64,000 nt of DNA from JAWWPG01 sp963820035 (lineage in GTDB: Bacteria; Actinomycetota; Actinomycetes; Propionibacteriales; Nocardioidaceae): the NCBI GenBank assembly GCA_963820035.1, contig CAWFYK010000005.1, forward strand, positions 62,001 to 126,000, given 5' to 3'. Numbering within the stretch: position 1 is the first letter of the stretch; every line of letters starts with the position of its first letter. Below, in pieces: positions 1 to 8,202 of this stretch. Made by a program: the position numbers and the translations under genes. The notes under the pieces are model-generated. The model saw only the letters and a list, made by a program, of their open reading frames with translations, was not told the DNA's origin and made no database searches.

Positions 1-933
1 ATCGTTCGCCTTGGTGGCAAGGCGCCTGACCCACCAGGCTACGACCTGTTGGGCGCCTTCGTCGGATCAGAGGGCACCCTCGGCATCGCGACCCAGGTGA
101 CCGTGAAGCTGACCCGCACGCCCGAGGCCGTCCGGACCCTGCTTGCGGCCTTCGCGACGACCGACGAGGCCGGAGCCGCCGTGTCGGCGATCATCGGGGC
201 CGGCGTCATACCAGCCGCGATCGAGATGATGGACGCCCTTGCCATCGAAGCCGCCGAGGAGGCCGTTCACTGCCACTACCCGGAGGGCGCGGGGGCGGTG
301 CTGATTGTGGAGCTCGACGGCCCGGCTGCGGAGGTCGACGCCCAGTTCGACGCCGTGGCACGACACTGCGACGACAACCACGCGTTCGAGATCCGTATCG
401 CTGCCGACGACGCCGAGCGAGCACTCGTCTGGAAGGGCCGCAAGTCGGCCTTCGCCGCGGTTGGCCGGATCAGCCCGGACTACATCGTCCAGGACGGCGT
501 CATCCCGCGAACCTCCCTGCCCGATGTGCTGCGGCGGATTGCCGAGCTGTCCGGCTCGAGCGGGGTGCGGGTGGCCAACGTTTTCCATGCGGGTGATGGG
601 AACCTCCATCCGCTCGTGCTCTTCGACGAGTCCGTGCCCGGCGAGGCGGAGCACGCCGAAGAGGTTTCGGCCGCGATCCTCGATCTCTGCATCGAAACGG
701 GCGGTTCGATCACGGGGGAGCACGGGGTCGGCATGGACAAGTCCAAGTACATGCCACGGATGTTCACCGAAGACGACCTGGACACCATGCAGCTGCTCCG
801 GTGCGCCTTCGACCCGGCCACGCTCTGCAACCCGGGCAAGATCTTTCCCACTCCCCGGCTGTGCGGTGAGGTGCCCGGCCGTCATAAGGGAGCACACCCG
901 CTCCAAGAGTCCGGCTTGGCGGAGGTGTTCTGA
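1..933 (+). CDS. glcD: Glycolate oxidase FAD-binding subunit GlcD (5' partial)
   Basis: C-terminal ~310 residues of the flavoprotein subunit that oxidises glycolate, or a related 2-hydroxyacid such as D-lactate, to the 2-oxoacid. The frame is open from base 1, so the start lies before the window; whole family members have roughly 450-490 residues. Visible are the end of the FAD domain (GAFVGSEGTLGIAT near 52-95) and the C-terminal FAD-oxidase signatures NVFHAGDGNLHPL (near 580-615) and GEHGVG (near 715-735). The glcE ATG follows two bases after the stop, so translation is coupled in a glcD-glcE-glcF order. Whether the substrate is glycolate or lactate cannot be read here; the LctP-type permease downstream fits either. 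Confidence 0.9.
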   Translation: MVRLGGKAPDPPGYDLLGAFVGSEGTLGIATQVTVKLTRTPEAVRTLLAAFATTDEAGAAVSAIIGAGVIPAAIEMMDALAIEAAEEAVHCHYPEGAGAVLIVELDGPAAEVDAQFDAVARHCDDNHAFEIRIAADDAERALVWKGRKSAFAAVGRISPDYIVQDGVIPRTSLPDVLRRIAELSGSSGVRVANVFHAGDGNLHPLVLFDESVPGEAEHAEEVSAAILDLCIETGGSITGEHGVGMDKSKYMPRMFTEDDLDTMQLLRCAFDPATLCNPGKIFPTPRLCGEVPGRHKGAHPLQESGLAEVF

Positions 934-935
934 CG

Positions 936-2177
936 ATGCCGGCGGACGCGATCCTGGACGAGCTGCGCACGACGTGCGACGGGCATGCTGAGGCTGCCGG
1001 GTCCGCGGACCAGGTCGGTGGGGTGAGCGCTCGCTTTCGCGCGGCGCCCGGCTCGACGGACCGGGTCTCCGAGGTGCTGCGTCTCGCGGCGCGGCACGGG
1101 CTGCGGGTCGTGACCGTTGGCCGTGCCACCAAGCTCGACTGGGGGGCGGCGCCGACCGCGGTCGACCTGCTGCTCGACCTCTCACGGATCGCTGGTGTCG
1201 TCGAACATGCCTCAGGCGACCTCGTGGTGGTGGTCCGCGCCGGGACGACGATGTCGGACCTGCAGGGGACGTTGGCCGAGGCCGGGCAGCAGCTCGCGGT
1301 GGACAGTCCGGTCGCGGATGCCACCGTGGGGGGTACGGTCGCCACCAACACCAGTGGCCCGAGGCGGTTGCTCTATGGCACGGTGCGCGACCTGCTCATC
1401 GGTGTCACGTTCGTGCGTGCCGATGGCGTCGTGGCTAAGGCCGGCGGCAAGGTGGTCAAGAACGTCGCCGGCTACGACTTCGGCAAGCTGCTCACCGGTA
1501 GCTACGGGACGCTCGGCGTTATCACCCAGGCGGCTTTCAGGCTGCATCCGCTCCCGCAGGCGAGCCGGCTTCTGGTCGCGGAGGTGACAGGTAGTGATGC
1601 GGCCGGCAGTGTCGCATCCGCGGTGATCGGCTCCCAGGTGGTTCCAAGTGCGGTCGAGGTCTTCGCCCCGGCGGCAGGCCCGGTGAGCGTGGCTGTGTTG
1701 CTCGAGGGGACCGAGCACGGAGTGGCTCAGCGGTCCGCGACGGTTGCGGACCTGGTGGGCGCGACCGCTGTCGACGAGACCCCGGCCTGGTTCGGCCACT
1801 ACCCCTTCGCGGCCGAACAGGTAGGTCTCAAGATCACCACCGAGATCGTGGGCCTCGCGACGGTGCTGGCCGCCGTACGACGAGCGGAGGACGCGCACGG
1901 CGTCGACATCGAGGTGAGCGGGTCAGCCGCAGGCGTGCTCTTCGCCGGGCTCGCCGCGGATGCGAGTGCGCAGACGGCCGGCGCCGTGGTAGCCGATCTC
2001 CGGTCGGCTGCCGAGTCCTTCGGCGGAAGCGTGGTCGTCCTCACCGCGCCGTCGGCCGTGCGCGGCTCGCTCGACGTCTGGGGACCGGTGCCCGGCGTGG
2101 AGCTGATGCGCCGGGTCAAGGACCAGCTGGACCCCGACCACCTGCTGGCACCGGGCCGATTCGTCGGAGGGATCTGA
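936..2177 (+). CDS. glcE: Glycolate oxidase FAD-binding subunit GlcE
   Basis: 413-residue second flavin subunit of the GlcDEF complex. It carries an N-terminal PCMH-type FAD-binding domain, with VDSPVADATVGGTVATN (residues ~117-133) and the FAD-binding run KNVAGYDFGKLLTGSYGTLG (~175-195), followed by a short cap region. It is shorter than GlcD, as is usual for GlcE. The stop overlaps the ATG of glcF by one base (TGATG at 2175-2179), a typical translational coupling. The electrons it and GlcD collect should pass to GlcF and on to the respiratory chain. The assignment rests on family motifs and on the glcD-E-F gene order. Confidence 0.88.
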   Translation: MPADAILDELRTTCDGHAEAAGSADQVGGVSARFRAAPGSTDRVSEVLRLAARHGLRVVTVGRATKLDWGAAPTAVDLLLDLSRIAGVVEHASGDLVVVVRAGTTMSDLQGTLAEAGQQLAVDSPVADATVGGTVATNTSGPRRLLYGTVRDLLIGVTFVRADGVVAKAGGKVVKNVAGYDFGKLLTGSYGTLGVITQAAFRLHPLPQASRLLVAEVTGSDAAGSVASAVIGSQVVPSAVEVFAPAAGPVSVAVLLEGTEHGVAQRSATVADLVGATAVDETPAWFGHYPFAAEQVGLKITTEIVGLATVLAAVRRAEDAHGVDIEVSGSAAGVLFAGLAADASAQTAGAVVADLRSAAESFGGSVVVLTAPSAVRGSLDVWGPVPGVELMRRVKDQLDPDHLLAPGRFVGGI

Positions 2178-3553
2178 TGGGCAGCGACAGTTCGCCCGTG
2201 AGCGCTTCTCACGGCACGATGGCCGCCGACGGCACCCGCAATGTGCCAACTCCTGAAGGTGTCTCGGCCTTCGACGACCATCACCCGCCGTCGGCCGAGC
2301 TCGCGGCCGACTGTGTGCACTGTGGGTTCTGCCTGCCGACATGCCCGACGTACGTCCTGTGGGGCGAGGAGATGGACAGTCCGCGGGGGCGCATCTACCT
2401 CATGCAAGAGGGGCTCGAGGGTGAGCCGCTCTCCGACTCGATGGTGAGCCATTTCGACGCCTGCCTCGGGTGCATGGCCTGCGTGACTGCGTGTCCGTCG
2501 GGAGTGCAGTACGACAAGCTGATCGAGGCCGCCCGGGCGCAGGTCGAGCGTCGCCACCAGCGCCCCGCGGACGACCGGCTGCTTCGCTCGGCCATCTTCG
2601 CCGTGTTCCCCCATCCGAGGCGGCTCCGCCTGATGCGCGGGCCGCTGCGCGCTTACCAGCGGTTCGGGCTGCAGCGGCTGGTCCGCCGCAGCGGAGTCTT
2701 GGAACGGCTTGCGCCCACGCTTGCCGCGATGGAAGCCCTCACGCCCGACGTCGGTAGGGTCGTCCGGTTGCCCGCCCGCGTGCCAGCGATCGGCACCCGC
2801 CGGGCGGTGGTCGGAATGCTCACCGGATGCGTGCAGCGGGAGTTCTTCCCCGGTGTCAACGCGGCGACCGCACGCGTGCTCGCCGCCGAGGGATGCGACG
2901 TCGTGATCCCGCAGCGGCAGGGCTGTTGCGGGGCGCTCAGCGTGCACAACGGACGCGAGGAGGAGGCGGCCGCATTCGCCAGGCGGACCGTCGACGTCTT
3001 CGAGGCAGCAGGCGTCGAGACCGTCGTCGTCAACGCCGCCGGCTGCGGTTCGTCGATGAAGGAGTACGCCGACCTGCTGCGTGACGACCCGGCGTACGCC
3101 GACCGGGCGGCTCGCTTCGCCCCGTCCGTTCGTGATGTCTCGGAGCTGCTCGTGGAGTTGGGCCCCGTCGCGGAGCGCCACCCGCTGCCGATCACCGTGG
3201 CCTACCACGACGCCTGTCATCTTGCGCACGCGCAGGGCGTGCGGGCTGAGCCCCGAGCCCTGCTGGCAGCCATCCCCGGCCTCGAGCTGCGCGAGATCGC
3301 CAACCCGGAGATCTGCTGCGGCTCCGCCGGCGTCTACAACCTGCTCAACCCGGAACCGGCGCGCGAGCTCGGCGACCGCAAGACACGCACCATCCTCGAC
3401 ACCGGCGCAAGCCTGCTGGTGACCGCCAACCCCGGCTGTCTCATGCAGGTGGCCGCCTCGGCCCGCCGACTGGGCGCTCCCATCTCGCTCGCCCACACCG
3501 TGGAGGTCCTCGACGCCTCCATCCGGGGACTCGCACCCGACAGGCTCACATAA
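2177..3553 (+). CDS. glcF: Glycolate oxidase iron-sulfur subunit GlcF
   Basis: 458-residue Fe-S subunit that takes electrons from the GlcDE flavins. Two ferredoxin-type [4Fe-4S] motifs are visible in the first ~110 residues (CVHCGFCLPTCPTY and CLGCMACVTACPSG). Two CCG (heterodisulfide-reductase type) cysteine-rich domains follow, with GCCGALSVHN near residue 250 and CCGSAGVYN near residue 380. No membrane segment is apparent, so attachment to the membrane would be peripheral. It ends just upstream of the lactate/glycolate permease with only a ribosome-binding site between, so the four genes look like one operon for uptake and oxidation of a short 2-hydroxyacid. Confidence 0.9.
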   Translation: MGSDSSPVSASHGTMAADGTRNVPTPEGVSAFDDHHPPSAELAADCVHCGFCLPTCPTYVLWGEEMDSPRGRIYLMQEGLEGEPLSDSMVSHFDACLGCMACVTACPSGVQYDKLIEAARAQVERRHQRPADDRLLRSAIFAVFPHPRRLRLMRGPLRAYQRFGLQRLVRRSGVLERLAPTLAAMEALTPDVGRVVRLPARVPAIGTRRAVVGMLTGCVQREFFPGVNAATARVLAAEGCDVVIPQRQGCCGALSVHNGREEEAAAFARRTVDVFEAAGVETVVVNAAGCGSSMKEYADLLRDDPAYADRAARFAPSVRDVSELLVELGPVAERHPLPITVAYHDACHLAHAQGVRAEPRALLAAIPGLELREIANPEICCGSAGVYNLLNPEPARELGDRKTRTILDTGASLLVTANPGCLMQVAASARRLGAPISLAHTVEVLDASIRGLAPDRLT

Positions 3554-3568
3554 GGAGAGGTGACCAGC

Positions 3569-5291
3569 GTGTACCAGCAGATTCTCGACCCGATCGGCGA
3601 CTCGTACGGCCTCAGCTCTATCTTTGCCGTGCTACCCATCCTCAGCCTCTTCGTGCTGCTGGGCGTGCTCACGGTGCGGGCCTGGGTCGGGGCTCCTGTC
3701 TCTCGGGGTGGCGATCCTGGTGGCGATCATCGTCTATTCGATGCCGATGGGTCAGACGCTGCTGTCGGCGACCGAAGGCGCATCCTTCGGCTTCTTCCCG
3801 ATCCTCTGGATCGTCATCAACGCGATCTGGATCTACAACCTCACGGTCCAGACGGGTCACTTCGACGTCCTGCGCCGCTCGTTCGAGGGGGTGAGTCCCG
3901 ACCCGCGGGTGCAGGCGATCATCATCGCGTTCAGCTTCGGCGCCCTGCTCGAGGCGCTCGCCGGCTTCGGCACCCCGGTCGCCATCAGCTCCGTCATGCT
4001 GATCGCGCTCGGTTTCCCACCTCTGCGGGCGGCGATGGTCGCCCTGATCGCGAACATCGCGCCGGTCGCCTTCGGCGCGATCGCCATCCTGATCGTGACT
4101 CTTGCGGACATCACGTCTGGTGTCAGCAACGATCCCCGTCTCACGGTCGACACGCTGGGCTCGATGGTCGGACGTCAGACTCCGATCCTCGCCGTCTTCG
4201 TCCCGCTGATGCTGGTCGCCGTCGTTGATGGGCGGCGCGGCATCCGGCAGGCTTGGATCCCTGCCGTGGTTGCCGGTCTGACGTTCGGCATCGTCCAGTT
4301 CCTCGCCTCCAACTACATCTCGGTGTTGCTCACCGACATCTTCGCCTCCCTGCTCTCGATGGCCGCGATGGTGGTCCTGGTCCGCCTCTGGAAGCCCGCG
4401 GAGCTGCCAGACCTGGATGGTTGGTCGGAGCCTGTGGGCGACGACCCGGCAGCCGGCGGGACGAGCGCGTCGTCCGGCGGCTCGTCCGGCCGCACCGCGA
4501 CGGCGACACGAACCGAGAGCGGCCCAGCCCGGGTGACGGACAGCCGTGCCGACATCGCGCGGGCGTACGCGCCGTACGTCGTCATCATCGCGATCTTCTC
4601 GATCGCCAACATCACCACCGTCAAGGACGCCTTGATGAAGGCGCCGTGGTACTACGAGTTCCAGTGGCCGGGGCTCGATGTGCGGAGTCCGAGCGGCGAG
4701 GCGCTGTCGGCGATGACGTTTGCCTTCGGGTGGCTGTCGGCGGCGGGCACGCTGCTGCTCATCGCCGGGGTCATCACCGCGCTGCTGTTGCGCGTCACTC
4801 CGGCCGTGGCCGCCAAGACCTACGGCGCAACCGTGGTCCAGCTGAGGACGGCGATCGTGACCGTCATGGCTGTGCTGGCGCTCGCCTATGTCATGAACCA
4901 GTCGGGTCAGACCACGACGCTGGGCCACTACCTGGCCGGAGCCGGCGGAGCGTTCGTGCTCCTGTCACCCGTGCTCGGCTGGCTGGGCACCTCGGTCACC
5001 GGATCCGACACCTCGTCCAACGCACTGTTCGGCGCTCTCCAGGTGCAGACCGCCACCAAGGCCGGGCTCGACCCGGTATTGCTCGCCGCAGCCAACTCCT
5101 CGGGCGGCGTGATGGGGAAGATGATCTCACCACAGAACCTCGCCATCGCCGCCGCCGCGGTCGGGATGGCCGGACAGGAAGGCACCATCTTCCGACAGGG
5201 CCTGGGCTGGAGCCTGCTGCTGCTGGCGATGGTCGTCCTCGTGGTGTCCCTTCAGGCCACCCCGGTGCTCAGCTGGATGGTCCCCGGGTAG
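3569..5291 (+). pseudogene. lctP: L-lactate/glycolate permease (LctP family), single-base frameshift
   Basis: Polytopic transporter of the lactate permease family, expected to import lactate or glycolate for GlcDEF. The N-terminus (MYQQILDPIGDSYGLSS and a first hydrophobic helix) is in one frame up to RAWVG near 3691. The rest, from LLSLGVAILVAIIVYSMP to the stop at 5291, is in the next frame. Removing one G from the G-runs at 3684-3692 restores a continuous ~573-residue protein with the family's conserved GALLEALAGFGTPVAI and SGGVMGKMISPQ segments. I chose GTG 3569 because AAGGAG (3552-3557) lies 11 bases upstream; GTG 3560 is too close to it. Both parts look well conserved, so this is either a very recent mutation or a sequence error. 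Confidence 0.85.
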
Positions 5292-5380
5292 GGGCGGTCG
5301 GCGGTCCGACGTACCCGCCGACGGGCCGGGCCATCGGGCGGCCCAGGCGCGCGCACCCGCGGCCGCAGGTTTCGGACTCG

Positions 5381-5952
5381 ATGGAGCCGGCTCGCGGCCG
5401 CGTCGCATTCGCGCCCGATGGTCTCGCGCTGGGCGGCGAGCGGCGTCGCCTCGTCGTGTTCGGCGGCGACGCGGGTGGGGCCACCATGGCGATGTTCGAG
5501 TTCAGGGGTGCAACGCCTACTCCGGTCACCCCGCAGTCGGCGTGGCCGGCGTGCCCCGGCGGGGTCGCGTTCCCGCTCGCTGGTGGAGCGATCGGCCTCG
5601 GTACCGACCGCGGTGTCGTGGGGGCAGACGTTGACGGTCTGGTCTCGGTCTCTCGCGACCTGCCCCGGCTAGAGCGGCTAGCCGGGCCGGGTGACGCGCT
5701 CGTCTGGGTGCGCGGCGGGCGGGGGAGAGCCCACTGGTCGGCATTGGTCATGTCGCGGGCTCCACGGTCGCCCTCAGCTCCGAGCCGCCGCTGCCGGGCG
5801 ACGATCCCCTCCCGCAGCTCGCCGTGACAGTTGATGGCATCGTGGTCGTCGCGGCTGTGGGCCCGAACCGGTTGGCCCTCTATCGCACCGGTTCGGACGC
5901 CTGGTCCGGTCCGGCGTACGTCGATCTCTCGGGTTCGGCGGTAAGAACGTGA
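5381..5952 (+). pseudogene. Hypothetical protein, probable beta-sheet-rich, single-base frameshift
   Basis: A coding stretch I cannot assign. Residues from MEPARGRVAFAPDGLALGG are in one frame up to about 5715. The continuation (LVGIGHVAGSTVALSS to LYRTGSDAWSGPAYVDLSG and the TGA at 5950) is in another. One missing base in the G-rich stretch 5711-5725 separates them; both halves keep strong G/C third positions, so both were coding until recently. The joined product of ~190 residues has repeated short Gly/Val/Asp-rich strands reminiscent of a beta-propeller or lectin-like fold, which is inference only. The start is uncertain and no good ribosome-binding site is visible. Its stop codon lies inside the first unit of the 22-bp array. 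Confidence 0.5.
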
Positions 5953-6063
5953 CGGTTCGGCGGTAAGAACGTGACGGTTCGGCGGTAAGAACGTGACGGT
6001 TCGGCGGTAAGAACTTGACGGTTCGGCGGTAAGAACTTGACGGTTCGGAAGGAAGAACATGAC
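5932..6063 (+). repeat. 22-bp tandem array, family 1, locus A (6 units)
   Basis: Six head-to-tail units of exactly 22 bp starting at 5932, 5954, 5976, 5998, 6020 and 6042. The core is TTCGGCGGTAAGAAC; units 1-3 have GTGAC after it and units 4-5 have TTGAC, while unit 6 is degenerate. Each unit contains a short dyad, GTTC-N8-GAAC. The array begins inside the stop of the upstream gene (TGA 5950-5952) and ends inside the ribosome-binding site and ATG (6059) of the next gene, so it fills the whole gap. A related array in the opposite orientation lies at 54057-54166. On the minus strand all three frames are open through the array because 22 is not a multiple of 3. Confidence 0.95.
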
Positions 6064-6718
6064 GGCTCGACAGGGGAGAAGCGGGGCGTACGTCGTGCTG
6101 GCGGCGACCGACACGGCGCTGGCCGCGGCCGGGGTGGGAGCCCCGCGGTGGCTGACGAAGCCGCTGCTGATGCCGGTGCTCGCCGTGGGCCGGGACCGAC
6201 CCACGCAGCGGGCACTCGCGCTCTGCTGGCTGGGAGACGTCGCGCTGCTAGGCCGCGGGTCGGCGGCCTTCAGCGCGGGACTCGGCTCCTTCCTGGCCGG
6301 GCACGTCGCCTGGCTGACCGCATTCAGGCAGCGGCCGTCGCGCCGCCTGGTGCGACGTCATCCGGCCCTCGCGGTGCCTTACATCGCCGCCTTCGGTGGG
6401 CTCAACGCCCATCTCTGGAACCGGACCGGGCGCGACCGGCTGCCCGTCGTCCTCTATAGCGCCGTGCTGGCCACGATGGCCGTGGCCGCCCTCGACACGG
6501 GTCGCAAGGCCACCGCCGTGGGCGGTGCGCTCTTCGTGGTGTCGGACTCTCTGCTGGCCCTGCACCGGTTCGCCGACGTCGAGCCGCCGTGTCACGAGGG
6601 CCTCGTCATGGCGACCTACACAGCCGCCCAGGCGATGCTGACCATGGAGAGCCGCTCGCCGGTGACGGACAACGACCGGGTCGACCGCCGGGTCAGCCGC
6701 CGGCGACGGCCTGTTTGA
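6059..6718 (+). CDS. YhhN/TMEM86-family membrane protein (lysoplasmalogenase-like)
   Basis: 219-residue hydrophobic protein with about seven predicted membrane segments. It shows the family hallmarks TKPLLMPVLA near residues 32-42, the acidic WLGDVALLG motif near residue 60, and a late acidic SDSLLALHRF motif near residue 165. Characterised relatives hydrolyse the vinyl-ether bond of lysoplasmalogens; activity in an actinobacterium is not established, so the function is inferred from family membership. The ATG sits in the last degenerate 22-bp repeat unit, whose changed bases create the purine-rich GGAAGGA upstream. The 3' end overlaps the convergent malic enzyme gene by about 26 bases. Confidence 0.75.
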   Translation: MTARQGRSGAYVVLAATDTALAAAGVGAPRWLTKPLLMPVLAVGRDRPTQRALALCWLGDVALLGRGSAAFSAGLGSFLAGHVAWLTAFRQRPSRRLVRRHPALAVPYIAAFGGLNAHLWNRTGRDRLPVVLYSAVLATMAVAALDTGRKATAVGGALFVVSDSLLALHRFADVEPPCHEGLVMATYTAAQAMLTMESRSPVTDNDRVDRRVSRRRRPV

Positions 6719-8078
6719 CCCGGGCGGCGACGGCGGGCGCGACGTCGGGGTCGAACACCGACGGCACGATGAAGCTCGAGTTGAGCTCGTCCGGCGCAAC
6801 GGCGTCGGCGATCGCGTGGGCGGCGGCGAGCATCATGTCGTCGGTGATCTCATGAACGTGCGCATCCAGCAGGCCACGGAAGAATCCGGGGAAGGCGAGC
6901 ACGTTGTTGATCTGGTTGGGGAAGTCGGAGCGGCCGGTCGCGACGACGGTCGCGTGCTCGCCGGCCGCGAACGGGTCGACCTCCGGGTCGGGGTTCGCGA
7001 GGGCGAAGACGATGGCGTCGTCGTTCATCGTGGCGATGTCGTCACCCGTCAGCAGGTTGGGCGCGGAGACCCCGATGAACACGTCCGCTCCGGCGAGCAC
7101 CTCGGCGAGAGCGCCTTGCCGGTGTCCGGGGTTCGTGTTGTCCGCGATCCAACGCCGGAACTCGTCCATGTCGGGCTTGTCCGGTCGAAGGGCCCCGTGC
7201 CGGTCGCACGCGACGATGTCGACATAGCCTTGCGCCGCGAGGAGTCGCACCACCGCGTGGCCGGCGGCCCCGACACCGCTCACCACGACCCGGACGTCAC
7301 CCGGTGACTTGCCCACCACCCGCATCGCGTTCGTGAGCGCGGCGAGGACGACGATGGCGGTGCCGTGCTGGTCGTCGTGGAAGACGGGAATGTCGAGGAG
7401 GTCGCGAAGCCGTTGCTCGATCTCGAAACAGCGTGGTGCGGCGATGTCCTCGAGGTTGATTCCGCCGTAGACGGGGGCGATCGCCTTGACGATCATGATG
7501 ATCTCCTCGACATCTTGGGTGTCCAGGCACACCGGCCAGGCGTCCACGCCCGCGAACTGCTTGAACAGTGCGGCCTTGCCCTCCATGACGGGCAGCGCGG
7601 CGGCCGGCCCGATGTTGCCCAGTCCGAGGACGGCGGACCCGTCGGTCACGACAGCGACGGTGTTGCGCTTGATGGTGAGCCGTCGTACGTCGGCCGGGTT
7701 CTCGGCGATGGCCATGCAGACGCGAGCAACGCCGGGCGTATAGGCCCGAGACAGGTCGTCGCGGTTCTTGAGCGGGACCTTCGGGTTGACCTCGAGCTTG
7801 CCGCCCAGATGGAGCAGGAACGTGCGGTCGCTGACCTTCCGGACGGTGACCCCTTCCATCTCGTCGATGATGTCGGTGATCGACTTCGCGTGCTCGGTGT
7901 CGCTCGCGTTGCACGTGATGTCGACGACGAGCCTGCTGGCGTGAGACTCGACCACGTCGAGGGCGGTCAGGACTCCGCCGGCCTTGAGGACCGACGCGGC
8001 CAGGTTGGCGGTGGCTCCGGCCGACGACGGCGTCTCGACGCGCACGGCGATCGCATAGCCGGGAGTTGGACTGGCCAT
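6693..8078 (-). CDS. NAD(P)-dependent malic enzyme with N-terminal ACT domain
   Basis: 461-residue enzyme that oxidatively decarboxylates malate to pyruvate. Residues ~1-85 form an ACT-like regulatory domain (YAIAVRVETPSSAGATANL), a common arrangement in short bacterial malic enzymes. The catalytic domain follows with SRAYTPGVARVC, the active-site Lys in MEGKAALFKQF, and the metal-binding acidic residues in FHDDQHGTAIV. The Rossmann motif GVGAAGHAV lies near residue 280. The length fits the small prokaryotic class. Cofactor preference (NAD or NADP) is not decided here. It is convergent with the YhhN-type gene, and its start has ~85 bp of upstream sequence before the next minus-strand gene end. 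Confidence 0.9.
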   Translation of the reverse strand: MASPTPGYAIAVRVETPSSAGATANLAASVLKAGGVLTALDVVESHASRLVVDITCNASDTEHAKSITDIIDEMEGVTVRKVSDRTFLLHLGGKLEVNPKVPLKNRDDLSRAYTPGVARVCMAIAENPADVRRLTIKRNTVAVVTDGSAVLGLGNIGPAAALPVMEGKAALFKQFAGVDAWPVCLDTQDVEEIIMIVKAIAPVYGGINLEDIAAPRCFEIEQRLRDLLDIPVFHDDQHGTAIVVLAALTNAMRVVGKSPGDVRVVVSGVGAAGHAVVRLLAAQGYVDIVACDRHGALRPDKPDMDEFRRWIADNTNPGHRQGALAEVLAGADVFIGVSAPNLLTGDDIATMNDDAIVFALANPDPEVDPFAAGEHATVVATGRSDFPNQINNVLAFPGFFRGLLDAHVHEITDDMMLAAAHAIADAVAPDELNSSFIVPSVFDPDVAPAVAARVKQAVAGG

Positions 8079-8128
8079 CGGTAATCCTCACCTTCGAAAC
8101 GCGGAACTCCAGTATCCACGCCGGGCTG

Positions 8129-8202
8129 CGGATTCGTCCGGTGGCGCGGGTTCGTCCGGTCGGCTCAGCGGGATTTCCCGCGCGCTCGGTCGGACGAATC
8201 CG
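8129..8202. repeat. REP-like inverted repeat, copy A
   Basis: Perfect 12-bp inverted repeat, CGGATTCGTCCG at 8129-8140 and its complement at 8191-8202, with a 50-base interior that itself holds the smaller hairpin GCGGGATTTCCCGC. The left arm is partly duplicated (GTTCGTCCGGT near 8150). The right arm lies within the last codons of the downstream minus-strand gene. A second copy with the same arms and similar interior lies at 36980-37044, so this is a dispersed palindromic element and not simply a terminator. Confidence 0.7.

Noticed and set aside
5932..6063. CRISPR array
   Set aside because: The units are directly adjacent with no unique spacers and no cas genes are nearby. The same applies to 31221-31375 and 54057-54166.
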